A stretch of 64,000 nt of DNA from Dehalococcoidia bacterium (GTDB lineage Bacteria > Chloroflexota > Dehalococcoidia > Tepidiformales > Tepidiformaceae). Under the pieces are notes generated by a model, which was not told where the DNA came from, ran no database searches, and saw only the letters and a program-made list of their open reading frames with translations. The position numbers and the translations under genes are program-made. The stretch spans positions 1 through 64,000 of the forward strand of contig JADYYG010000062.1 in NCBI GenBank assembly GCA_020853755.1, read 5' to 3'. This document shows, one piece after another, positions 1 to 7,840 of the stretch (the stretch's first letter is position 1; every line of letters starts with the position of its first letter).

Positions 1-1
1 C

Positions 2-1144
2 GATGACGGCCAGCCCGGCACCGTCGGCGCGCAGGATTCGAGTTCCACCTGGAAGACCGATACAACGACGATGACCCTGCTCCGCGGCATGTACGACGTT
101 CGCGTCGTGCACGGCCCGATGACCTCGATCTTCGATGCCGTCGACTGCCGCGGCGAGACCTGCCAGGTCGATGTGCCCCTCGCGAAACTCACCGTCAACT
201 TCCCCGGTATGTCCAGCGTGCACTCCTACGCCCACGCCAATGACGGCCAGGCGGGAACCGTCGGCGAGCAGGATTCCAGCTCCACCTGGAAGACCGATAC
301 GACAATGATGACCCTGCTCCGCGGCATGTACGACGTTCGCGTCGTGCACGGCCCGATGACCTCGATCTTCGATGCCGTCGACTGCCGGGGCGAGACCTGC
401 CAGGTCGATGTGCCGCTCGCCAAGCTCACCGTCAACTTCCCGGGGCACAGCAACGTTCACACGTACGTGCGAAAGGACGACGGCGCGCCCAGTTCGGCTG
501 GCGGCGAGCAGGACTCGAGTTCGACGTGGAAGGCGAACAGCACCAGCCTCACCCTCTTCCGCGGCGTCTATGACGTGGTGATGCAGGAGGGCGCGGACGC
601 GTACATCGTGGACGCGGTGGACTGCCGGGGCGCAACCTGCACGGTCACGATGCCCGGCAAGCCTTCAACGGTGACCCCGACGGCTACCCCGGCCAAGCCG
701 ACGGCCACGCCAGAGAAGCCATCGGACAAGAAACCCTTCGTGAAGAAGACCTTCGTGAAAGCGTCGGACGATACGGTTGTCTGGAAGCTCGAACCCTCCG
801 AACCCGCGGACATGCGGGTCTGGGATGCCAACGCCGAGACCTGCGAGGAGTTTCTCGGCGCGGCCTGCGGCGATATCGGCAAGGGCGACTACGGCAAGTT
901 CTACAAGGACGCCGGCGACAAGCAGTACATGCTCGTGACGCAGTCATTCAAGAAGGACGGCGAGTCCTGCAAGGTGAAGAACACCGCCGAGTGGCAGCTG
1001 GCCGACGACCCGAACGGGGAACGCCAGTCGGTTGATGCTTCGTACGTCTGCTCCGGCGCGCCAACCATGGGATGGCCGTTGTTCGGGCTCTTCGCCGCCG
1101 GCGCGCTCGGGATGACCTGGGTGGCCCGGAGGAAGCTGCAATGA
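2..1144 (+). CDS. Repeat-containing surface protein with C-terminal membrane anchor (5' end outside window)
   Basis: The reading frame is open through the left edge, so the true start lies upstream. The visible part contains two near-identical 79-residue repeats and a third, more divergent 80-residue one. Each repeat holds a Trp-Lys segment, an LLRGMYDV-like strand and a CRGxTC pair that could form a disulfide. After the repeats come a Thr/Pro/Lys linker (TPTATPAKPTATPEKP) and a Cys-containing domain of about 110 residues. The C-terminus is a hydrophobic helix (WPLFGLFAAGALGMTWV) followed by ARRKLQ. This hydrophobic-plus-basic tail is the architecture of an exosortase substrate, and the exosortase gene overlaps this stop codon (ATGA). 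I do not recognise a named family. That it is a processed surface protein is inference. Confidence 0.75.
   Translation, partial: DDGQPGTVGAQDSSSTWKTDTTTMTLLRGMYDVRVVHGPMTSIFDAVDCRGETCQVDVPLAKLTVNFPGMSSVHSYAHANDGQAGTVGEQDSSSTWKTDTTMMTLLRGMYDVRVVHGPMTSIFDAVDCRGETCQVDVPLAKLTVNFPGHSNVHTYVRKDDGAPSSAGGEQDSSSTWKANSTSLTLFRGVYDVVMQEGADAYIVDAVDCRGATCTVTMPGKPSTVTPTATPAKPTATPEKPSDKKPFVKKTFVKASDDTVVWKLEPSEPADMRVWDANAETCEEFLGAACGDIGKGDYGKFYKDAGDKQYMLVTQSFKKDGESCKVKNTAEWQLADDPNGERQSVDASYVCSGAPTMGWPLFGLFAAGALGMTWVARRKLQ
71..650 (+). repeat. Tandem 237/240-bp coding repeats
   Basis: Copies begin at about 71 and 308, exactly 237 bp apart. The first two differ at only a handful of positions over about 140 bp, while the third (around 551, 240 bp later) is clearly diverged. 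A partial copy is visible at 2-70. The repeats are in frame inside the surface-protein gene and correspond to its 79/80-residue units. Confidence 0.85.
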
Positions 1145-1752
1145 TCGCGGTTGCCATCCTTCTCGCTGCCAGCCTCTGCTGGGCCGTAGCCGTGCGCTTC
1201 TTCTGGAAGGCGGGCGCGTGGCTTCCGTACTTCATCGTCGGGGCGGCCGGCTGCGCGATCCTCCTGGTCTTCGGCCTCCGCAGCGTCGTGCCGGGCGAAC
1301 TTGCGCTGCGCCACGCCACGGCCGCTTCCGTGAACGCAGTCGCGTGGATAGCGGGCGTGCACACGCGGGTGAGCACGGCCAACCCGGGCGACCTGCTCGT
1401 CGTCGGGGTTCCCTACCACAACGAGTGGACGATGCTGAGCATCGGCATCGAGTGCTCGGGCCTGCTCGAAACAGCGACGCTCGCCGGGCTCGTGCTGTTC
1501 TTTCCGGCGCTGCCGATGCGCAGGCGGCTCATCGTCCTCGCCATTGCCCTCGGGCTGACGTTCGCCGCGAACATCGTGCGGATGCTCGTCATCGTCCTCG
1601 CGGTGGCGTACTGGGGGCAGGCGTCGCTGGACATCGCCCATGTCGTCTTCGGCCGGGCGGTGTTCTTCGTCCTGGCGATCGGGATTTACTGGTTCGCCAT
1701 CACCCGGCCGACCTTGAACACGGTGGCGGCTCGCCTGCGGGGGGCGCACTAA
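1141..1752 (+). CDS. Exosortase/archaeosortase family transpeptidase-like membrane protein
   Basis: A 203-residue polytopic membrane protein with about five or six hydrophobic segments. The three residues typical of exosortases are in the right order: Cys105 in ECSG, Arg147 in NIVRM and His167 in AHVVFGR. In this family they form the site that cleaves and transfers proteins bearing a C-terminal helix plus basic tail. The ATG at 1141 overlaps the upstream stop (ATGA), and the stop at 1750-1752 overlaps the glycosyltransferase start (TAATG), so the three genes are translationally coupled. An exosortase beside a glycosyltransferase recalls the XrtG-type arrangement known from Gram-positive bacteria. 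Assignment to that subclass is inference. Confidence 0.88.
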   Translation: MIAVAILLAASLCWAVAVRFFWKAGAWLPYFIVGAAGCAILLVFGLRSVVPGELALRHATAASVNAVAWIAGVHTRVSTANPGDLLVVGVPYHNEWTMLSIGIECSGLLETATLAGLVLFFPALPMRRRLIVLAIALGLTFAANIVRMLVIVLAVAYWGQASLDIAHVVFGRAVFFVLAIGIYWFAITRPTLNTVAARLRGAH

Positions 1753-3098
1753 TGGCTTCCGATAGCTGGTACAGCACGCTTGGGTTCTGGGGCGTCTGGC
1801 TGTTCGTGCCGATCCTCGTCGACGGTTTCATGGCCTTCCGTTACCTGGCGGCGACCATCCTTGGCCGGGCCAAGCGGCTCCCGATCCGGCCGGTCTCAAA
1901 AGCGCCGAAGGGCAAATGGCCGCGGGTCAGCATCCTCATCCCGGTGTACAACAGCCAGGAGATCCTCGCCGCCTGCATCGATTCGATCCGCCGCCAGAGC
2001 TACCCGAACGAGTTGATCGAGATCCTCGCTATCGATAACGGCAGCAAGGACGAATCGTTCAAAGTGTTCTGCGAAGAGCAGCAGGGCGACTTCGCCGGGT
2101 CGATCCACTGGCTTTCGACGCTGCACCAGGGCAAGCCGTGGGCGCTCAACATCGGCATCCACTACGCCCAGGGCGACTACATCATCAACCTCGACAGCGA
2201 CGTGGTGCTACACGAAGACGCCATCGTCAACATGGTCGCAGCGTTCGAAAACGACCCCGACCTGATTGCCGCCACCGGCGCCGTCGAGATTCGACCGGAA
2301 GCACACGACAACGGCTTCATGCGGCTCGTACACGAGTGCGAGTTCCAGGAGTACTACTTCGGCTTCAACGTAGGGCGCCGCTTCCAGTCGCAGGCGAAGT
2401 CGCTCTTCACACTCGCCGGGGCATTCAGTGGCTTCCGCCGCGACGTGCTCCTGAAAACGTACCTGTACGACACGAGCACCGTCGGCGAAGACACGTTCAT
2501 GACCTTCGAGCTGCAGGAGATGTTCCCGGGCAAGCGAGTGAGCGTGGTCACCGCGGCGGTCTGCTACACGGACCCGATCCCGAGCATCCGGGCGCTGTAC
2601 GCCCAGCGAGTGCGCTGGCAGCGGGGCGAGATCGAGGTCATCGCCGCGCACCCGAAGCTGGCGAAGCGGGGGATCTTCCACCGCGGGTTCGCGCCGGTGC
2701 GGACGCTGCTGGTGGATCACACGCTGGCCTTCCCGCGCGTGACGTGGACGTTCCTGATGCCGGCGCTGGTGTTCTTCGGCTACGAACCGTCGACGGTGCT
2801 GTGGGCGACGGTGGCGCTGTACGCGGCCTACACCTTCATCGAAGCGGGCACCTGGCTAACGAGCGTGCTCCTCGTCGTCCCGCCGTCCTCGGAGCGGCTG
2901 TGGCGCGGATGGTGGGTCATCCCCTTGATGCCTGCGTACCGCTACTTCGTCTTCTGGCTACGGTTTGCGGGCGTCCTCACGGTGCTGACCGAAGCGCACC
3001 AGTGGCGCACGACCGACCCGGTCACGGCTTCGAAGCGGGAGCTTCTCCAACTCATCGGCGGGAAGGGCGATCGGAAGCAGGAGCAGCGGGCTGCCTGA
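1752..3098 (+). CDS. Processive family-2 glycosyltransferase, membrane-bound, exosortase-linked
   Basis: A 448-residue protein with one N-terminal membrane segment, a GT-A catalytic domain starting around VSILIPVYN, and several C-terminal membrane helices. The metal/nucleotide-sugar site is the DSD at residues 148-150, followed by GEDTFMTFEL and the QRVRW motif at 285-289 that marks processive synthases of the cellulose/hyaluronan type. It probably elongates or transfers an extracellular glycan from a nucleotide sugar across the membrane. Its start overlaps the exosortase stop, which suggests a joint role in making or anchoring a glycosylated surface polymer or protein. The substrate cannot be read from the sequence. 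Confidence 0.85.
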   Translation: MASDSWYSTLGFWGVWLFVPILVDGFMAFRYLAATILGRAKRLPIRPVSKAPKGKWPRVSILIPVYNSQEILAACIDSIRRQSYPNELIEILAIDNGSKDESFKVFCEEQQGDFAGSIHWLSTLHQGKPWALNIGIHYAQGDYIINLDSDVVLHEDAIVNMVAAFENDPDLIAATGAVEIRPEAHDNGFMRLVHECEFQEYYFGFNVGRRFQSQAKSLFTLAGAFSGFRRDVLLKTYLYDTSTVGEDTFMTFELQEMFPGKRVSVVTAAVCYTDPIPSIRALYAQRVRWQRGEIEVIAAHPKLAKRGIFHRGFAPVRTLLVDHTLAFPRVTWTFLMPALVFFGYEPSTVLWATVALYAAYTFIEAGTWLTSVLLVVPPSSERLWRGWWVIPLMPAYRYFVFWLRFAGVLTVLTEAHQWRTTDPVTASKRELLQLIGGKGDRKQEQRAA

Positions 3099-3164
3099 GT
3101 CCGGTTTCGCCAGCGGCGGCGTTCCTCTGTAGTGTGCAGTAAAAGCAGCACCCGGAGGCGCCCC

Positions 3165-4394
3165 GTGGCACGACCCCTCGAAGACATCCGCATCCTCGAC
3201 CTGACGTGGGTGCTCGCCGGGCCGTACGCCTCGATGGTGCTGGCCGACCTCGGGGCCGAAGTGGTGAAGGTGGAGCGCCCGCCGAACGGCGACATCGCCC
3301 GCACCACCGGCCCCTACCAGAACGGCTGGAGCGGCTACTTCTTCAGCATCAACCGGGGCAAGAAGAGCGTCGCCATCAACCTCCGCGACCCAGAGGGGAA
3401 GGACCTCTTCCTCCGGCTGGTCGAAAAGGCCGATGTGGTGCTCGAGAACTTCACGCCAGGGACGATGGCGAAACTGGGCCTCGGCTACGACGTACTCTCG
3501 GCACGGAACCCGCGGCTGATCATGGCCAGCGTTTCGGGCTTCGGGCAGACCGGGCCGTACCGCGACCGTCCGGCTCTCGACGTCGTTGTACAGGCTATGG
3601 GCGGCATTATGTCGATTACCGGTGAGCCGGGTGGTGGGCCGGTGCGTCCGGGAGCGTCCATAGGGGACATCACGGCGGGGATGTTCGCGGCTATCGGCAT
3701 CCTTTCGGCGCTACACGAACGGGAGCGAAGCGGCCTCGGCCAGGCGATCGACATCTCGATGCTCGACTGCCAGCTCGCGCTGCTCGAGAACGCCATCATG
3801 CGCTACTTCGTCACCGGGACGGTGCCGGAACGGCTGGGCACGCGCCACCCGAGCGCGACGCCGTTCCAGGCCTTCCCCACGGCCGACGGCCACATCGTTA
3901 TCGCGCTTGCGTTCGGCGAGGAGAACCAGTGGGCGCTCCTCTGCGCAATGCTCGGCCTGCCCGAACTGATCGACGACGAGCGCTTCGAAACCGGCCCGAA
4001 GCGAACGCGCAACCACGCCCTGCTCGAACCGGCGCTAATCGAGGCGTTTCGCAAGCGGACGACTGCCGAGTGGTACGCGGACTTCCTCGCCGCGGGCATC
4101 CCCTGCGGGCCGGTCAATTCCATCGCCGACGTGGTCAACGACGAGCAGGTGCGGTTCCGCGAGAGCATCAAGCCGGTGACCCACCCGGTGGCAGGCACGA
4201 TGAACATTTCCGAGTCGCCGGTACGCATGTCCCGAAGCGAGACCGGCATCCAGGGGCCGCCGCCGAGCATGGGTGCTGACACGGTTTCGGTGCTCGAAAG
4301 TTGGCTCGGGCTGAGCCAGGCAGACATCGAGACGCTTGAGGCGCGGGGCGCTGCCGCAACGAGCGGGGGCCCGGACCTCTCGCGGATCGTCTGA
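3165..4394 (+). CDS. CaiB/BaiF (family III) CoA-transferase
   Basis: About 409 residues, the normal size for class III CoA-transferases. The N-terminus (RILDLTWVLAGPYAS, LADLGAEVVKVE) and the segment GDITAG at about residue 168, carrying the conserved catalytic aspartate, are diagnostic. The family moves CoA between carboxylic acids in carnitine, bile-acid, oxalate or aromatic-acid metabolism, and the specific acid cannot be deduced. GTG at 3165 is chosen as start because GGAGG lies at 3154-3158, six bases upstream, and the N-terminus then aligns with the family. It stands alone after the glycosyltransferase. Confidence 0.9.
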   Translation: MARPLEDIRILDLTWVLAGPYASMVLADLGAEVVKVERPPNGDIARTTGPYQNGWSGYFFSINRGKKSVAINLRDPEGKDLFLRLVEKADVVLENFTPGTMAKLGLGYDVLSARNPRLIMASVSGFGQTGPYRDRPALDVVVQAMGGIMSITGEPGGGPVRPGASIGDITAGMFAAIGILSALHERERSGLGQAIDISMLDCQLALLENAIMRYFVTGTVPERLGTRHPSATPFQAFPTADGHIVIALAFGEENQWALLCAMLGLPELIDDERFETGPKRTRNHALLEPALIEAFRKRTTAEWYADFLAAGIPCGPVNSIADVVNDEQVRFRESIKPVTHPVAGTMNISESPVRMSRSETGIQGPPPSMGADTVSVLESWLGLSQADIETLEARGAAATSGGPDLSRIV

Positions 4395-4448
4395 CCCGGG
4401 GAAAGTGTAGGAATCCCGTAAGTGCTGCGCCTGATTTTCGGTAAAGCA

Positions 4449-4483
4449 TCTACGCAGGCTATGGAAACATAGCCGATAGTAGA
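4449..4483 (+). promoter_or_regulatory. Two-tier hairpin with GAAA tetraloop upstream of a small ORF
   Basis: TCTAC (4449-4453) pairs with GTAGA (4479-4483), and GGCTATG (4457-4463) pairs with CATAGCC (4468-4474) around a GAAA loop. GCA and GATA face each other as an internal loop. Twelve perfect pairs with a GNRA loop suggest a folded RNA in the leader of the gene at 4513. I cannot match it to a known riboswitch. Confidence 0.45.
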
Positions 4484-4512
4484 GGTATGACGCCGCAACG
4501 AGGGCCGGGGCA

Positions 4513-4710
4513 ATGAGCGGGATCTTCTATGACCCGGCCGGGCGGCGGCTTCACGCAGTGACCGCCGGGCCTCAACCCGGCTGGACACTGGTGACCCACA
4601 ACCTCGATGCCACCATCCACCAGTGCCGCAGGATCATGCGCGAGTGGGTGTCCTCGGAAGAGTTGTTCCGGGTGGACTGGAGCATCCACCGCGAGCGGCT
4701 ATCGGCCTGA
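4513..4710 (+). CDS. Small hypothetical protein (65 aa)
   Basis: Sixty-five residues, no signal peptide or membrane helix, rich in Trp, Arg and His (HNLDATIHQCRRIMREW). The start lies about 30 bases after a folded leader element, with a purine-rich GAGGGCCGGGG just upstream. It ends 10 bases before the adenylyltransferase gene, so the two may be co-transcribed. I do not recognise the family. The coding call rests on position, spacing and amino-acid composition. Confidence 0.5.
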   Translation: MSGIFYDPAGRRLHAVTAGPQPGWTLVTHNLDATIHQCRRIMREWVSSEELFRVDWSIHRERLSA

Positions 4711-4720
4711 CTTCGCTACG

Positions 4721-5425
4721 ATGCGGATAGTGACCCCGGACCTTTCCGCCGCTCTCGAACGCCTCGACGCCGCCGCCGATCCGGCCGCGGAGCGGTTCGA
4801 TGCCGGCCCGCGGTTCAGCGGCGCGGTCGCGGTGCTGCCTTCGGCGTTCAACCCGCCGACGCTCGCCCACGAACACCTGCTGCGGCGCGCGCTTGCGGCG
4901 TTCGGGCTTCAGCAGGCGGCAGCCCTGCTCACCACCAGAAACGTCGACAAGGGACTGTACGGCGCGGGACTGGCGGACCGGGTCGGGATGCTGCTGGCGC
5001 TCAACGCTGAATGGCCAGACCTCAGCGTGCTCGCTTCGAACAAGGCCCGGATCATCGACCAGGCGGCCGCGCTGAGCGCGGCCTTCCCGGCGGTGCGCTT
5101 CGACTTCGTGGTTGGCTTTGACACGCTCGAGCGGCTGTTCGCGCGGCGCTACTACTCGGACATGGAAGCCGAGCTCGCGCCGTTCTTCACACGGCACCGG
5201 GTGCTCGCCGCCAACCGGGGCGCTGCTGCCGCCGAGGACGTGCGCCAGTGGATCGACCGACACAGCGGCCGATTCGCCGAACGCATCCTTGCGCTCGAAA
5301 TCGAGGAACACCCGGCTTCACTGTCATCGACAAAGGCGCGTGAGCGGGCCGCCGCGGGTGAGGAGACGGACGACCTGCCGGCGCCGGTGGCGCGGTACAT
5401 CGCCGAGCACGGCCTTTACCGGTGA
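4721..5425 (+). CDS. NadD-like nucleotidyltransferase (nicotinate-nucleotide adenylyltransferase family)
   Basis: A 234-residue protein with the HIGH-type nucleotidyltransferase signature SAFNPPTLAHEHLL near residues 40-55 and the C-terminal SSTKAR motif that corresponds to the ISxTxxR loop of NadD/CoaD-like enzymes. The family adenylates nicotinate mononucleotide to deamido-NAD in NAD synthesis. The N-terminal extension before the fold (about 35 residues) and the overall divergence mean it may be a paralogue rather than the housekeeping NadD. The ATG at 4721 follows the upstream small ORF by 10 bases. Confidence 0.75.
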   Translation: MRIVTPDLSAALERLDAAADPAAERFDAGPRFSGAVAVLPSAFNPPTLAHEHLLRRALAAFGLQQAAALLTTRNVDKGLYGAGLADRVGMLLALNAEWPDLSVLASNKARIIDQAAALSAAFPAVRFDFVVGFDTLERLFARRYYSDMEAELAPFFTRHRVLAANRGAAAAEDVRQWIDRHSGRFAERILALEIEEHPASLSSTKARERAAAGEETDDLPAPVARYIAEHGLYR

Positions 5426-5468
5426 ATCGCCGGGAGCACGCGTAAGCTGCTTGCTGGAGGTCCACCAC

Positions 5469-5897
5469 ATGCAGATCCAGCAGGCCCGCGAACATCACCC
5501 GGTTGTCTTCGCCATTGAGGAGGCGCGCCGCGTCGTCCATGGCGCCAGCGCGGTCGGGCGGTTCAACGCCCGGTTCGCCGTCTTCATCACGAATGCGGTT
5601 GGCTCGATGTGGTGCGCGTACGTGTTCGCCGCGCTCGCGCTCGTCTCGGCGCCGGCCGCATTCAAGACCGGCGACATGGTGGTGATCGTCGGCTGGATTT
5701 CGCAGACGTTCGTCCAACTCGTGCTGCTCTCCGTCATCATCGTCGGCCAGAACGTCCAGGCGGCGGCGACGGAAGGCCGCGCGGAGGCCGACCACAGGAC
5801 GCTCGACGCCGTTCATACGCTCTCGGTGGAGATCCATAAGATCAATGAGCAGCAGTCCGCCATCCTTGATCGGTTGGAGCGGGCGCAGAAGGCCTGA
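5469..5897 (+). CDS. Small membrane protein with C-terminal coiled-coil-like segment
   Basis: 142 residues. Two hydrophobic helices (about 40-60 and 70-92) are followed by a polar helix with heptad-like spacing (HRTLDAVHTLSVEIHKI...ILDRLERA). The start is fixed by GGAGG at about 5456-5460, eight bases before the ATG. The layout resembles small DUF1003-like membrane proteins, but I cannot confirm the family. No operon partner is obvious: the next gene begins 60 bases on and has its own leader. Confidence 0.65.
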   Translation: MQIQQAREHHPVVFAIEEARRVVHGASAVGRFNARFAVFITNAVGSMWCAYVFAALALVSAPAAFKTGDMVVIVGWISQTFVQLVLLSVIIVGQNVQAAATEGRAEADHRTLDAVHTLSVEIHKINEQQSAILDRLERAQKA

Positions 5898-5957
5898 GTT
5901 GCGCGGGTCCCGCGCCATCGCCCACGCTAGGGGAACCACTCCCGTAGCAGGTTATTG

Positions 5958-6377
5958 ATGCCACTCTCTCAAGCCGAACTCGACTCCTTCCTCGCTGAAC
6001 CCAATATCGCCGTTGTCGCCACCAGCGGACCCACGGGCAAGCCGCACGCGATGCCTGTCTGGTACGCATGGCGCGACGGCAAGGTGCTCTTTCACACCGG
6101 CGAAGAATCGAAGAAGGTGCGGAACCTTCGGAACAACAGCCGCATCAGCGTGGTGGTTGATACGAAGACTGCGCCCTACAAGGTCGCGATCGTCGAAGGC
6201 ACCGCGAAGTTGCTTCCCGGCGACCGGGCACTGGCGCAGGAGGTGGCGATCCACTACCTCGGCGAGACAATCGGCCGGCAGTACCTGAGCCGCTCGTCGG
6301 AAGGTCCCGGGGCGCTCGTTGAGGTGACGCCCCAGCACATCATCTCCTGGGACTACGCGAGGGAATCGAACCCCTGA
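5958..6377 (+). CDS. Pyridoxamine-5'-phosphate oxidase-fold protein (PPOX class)
   Basis: 139 residues with the flavin/F420-binding split-barrel pattern: an N-terminal helix (LSQAELDSFLAEP), then IAVVATSGPTGKPHAMPVWYAW, DGKVLFHTGEESKKVRNL and ISVVVDT. In such proteins the barrel binds FMN or F420 and reduces or senses small molecules. The ATG at 5958 is preferred over a TTG one codon earlier. F420 is plausible because an LLM-type F420 enzyme sits 4 kb away, but the cofactor is not readable. Confidence 0.85.
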   Translation: MPLSQAELDSFLAEPNIAVVATSGPTGKPHAMPVWYAWRDGKVLFHTGEESKKVRNLRNNSRISVVVDTKTAPYKVAIVEGTAKLLPGDRALAQEVAIHYLGETIGRQYLSRSSEGPGALVEVTPQHIISWDYARESNP

Positions 6378-6403
6378 ACGACCGCGCGGTTTCGGCGAAC
6401 CGG

Positions 6404-7729
6404 TTGCGGCGGACGTTGCAGCCGGCCCGGCTCGCGGGCAGCGCCGCCGTCCGCTGGGGCGTCGCCCATCTCGCATTCGGCGAACAGCGGCAGGTGCGCA
6501 AGAAGCGCGCCATGCTCCGCACAGCCGAGGACGTCACGCGCACGATGGGCGAAATGAAGGGCGCCGTGATGAAGGTCGGCCAGGTGCTCTCGCTGATGTC
6601 CGGCGTTTTGCCCGACGAGATGGCCTCCAGCCTTGCCAGCCTGCAGTCGAACGCGCCGCCGATGAGCTACGACCTCGTGAAGCAGGTGTTCATCGGCGAA
6701 TACGGCGACCCGCCGGAGCGGCTGTTCCGCAAATTCCAGCGCGAACCATTCGCAGCGGCTTCTATCGGGCAGGTGCATCGCGCCGAACTGCGCGACGGCA
6801 CACCGGTCGCCGTGAAGGTGCAATACCCCGGAGTCGCCGAAGCGATCGACCACGACCTCGCGAACGTGAGCATGATGATCCGGCTTGGGGGACTGGTTGC
6901 CCGGGGACTCGATGCCGGGGCCATCGTGAAGGACCTCGAAACGGGCATCCGGGCGGAACTCGACTATGTGCGCGAAGCGGGCTGGCAGCAGCGGTTCACC
7001 GAGGCGTTCGCCGGGCACGGCTTCGTACGTGTGCCGAAGGTGTTCGCCGAACTGAGCCGGCGGCGCGTGCTCGTGCAGGAATACCTCAAGGGCCAGCCGT
7101 TCACGGCTGCGCTGGAACTGCCGCAGGCGGAGCGGGATCGCCTCGGCGAGATGATCTACCGCTTCTGTTTCGGCAGCATCTACCGTCACGGGCTGTTCAA
7201 CGGTGACCCGCATCCCGGGAACTACCTGCTCCTCACGGACGGCACGATCGGCTTCGTCGACTATGGGTGCGTCGCCGAATTCGACCCGCCGACCATCGCC
7301 GGCTTCATGCGGCTGATCCGGGCGCTGAACGCAGGCGACATCGAGGAGTGGCGGAGCGCGACGGAGGCGATCGGCATCCTGCTGCCCAACGCGCCGTTCA
7401 GCACCGAGGAACTGTACGAGCACATGCACTGGTACTGGGCGCCTATCCTCGAGGAGCGCGTGCGATTCACGCGCGAGTTGGCGACCGAGATGGTCCGCCG
7501 GAATACGATGACGACGGGCCTGGGCGGGCGGATCAACAAGCACTGCAATGTGCCTGCGGGGATGGTGTTCCTGACGCGGATCAACTTCGGGCTGGCAGGG
7601 CTGATGGCGGGTCTCCAGGCCGACGGACCATGGCGGGCCATCGTAAAGGAGTACGTCGACGGCGACCCGCCGTCGACCGAACTTGGCGAACTTTCGGCGG
7701 CGACGACTTCCACCGGATTGCCCATCTAA
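6404..7729 (+). CDS. ABC1/UbiB-family (ADCK-like) atypical kinase
   Basis: 441 residues. Family hallmarks are the N-terminal KxGQ motif (VMKVGQVLS), the alanine-rich nucleotide loop AAASIGQVHRA, the lysine segment VAVKVQYPG, the catalytic DPHPGN and the metal-binding VDYG. ABC1 kinases support isoprenoid-quinone metabolism or act as ATPases at membranes. TTG at 6404 is the conservative start, but the frame stays open further upstream (possible CTG at 6374 overlapping the previous stop), so the N-terminus is uncertain. Confidence 0.88.
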   Translation: MRRTLQPARLAGSAAVRWGVAHLAFGEQRQVRKKRAMLRTAEDVTRTMGEMKGAVMKVGQVLSLMSGVLPDEMASSLASLQSNAPPMSYDLVKQVFIGEYGDPPERLFRKFQREPFAAASIGQVHRAELRDGTPVAVKVQYPGVAEAIDHDLANVSMMIRLGGLVARGLDAGAIVKDLETGIRAELDYVREAGWQQRFTEAFAGHGFVRVPKVFAELSRRRVLVQEYLKGQPFTAALELPQAERDRLGEMIYRFCFGSIYRHGLFNGDPHPGNYLLLTDGTIGFVDYGCVAEFDPPTIAGFMRLIRALNAGDIEEWRSATEAIGILLPNAPFSTEELYEHMHWYWAPILEERVRFTRELATEMVRRNTMTTGLGGRINKHCNVPAGMVFLTRINFGLAGLMAGLQADGPWRAIVKEYVDGDPPSTELGELSAATTSTGLPI

Positions 7730-7840
7730 TTGGGCCAGCTTCTGCCGTAGCGGGCGCAAAGAGTGGACGGGCATCACCCAGAATCCACTGTGGGGGTGAA
7801 CGCCGCGTGTCGAAATACCTGATGAAGGGTGAAAGGAGCG

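Noticed and set aside
4472-4479. GCCGATAG as a sigma-28 -10 box
   Set aside because: No matching -35 at the right distance, and the bases belong to the 3' arm and internal loop of the hairpin.
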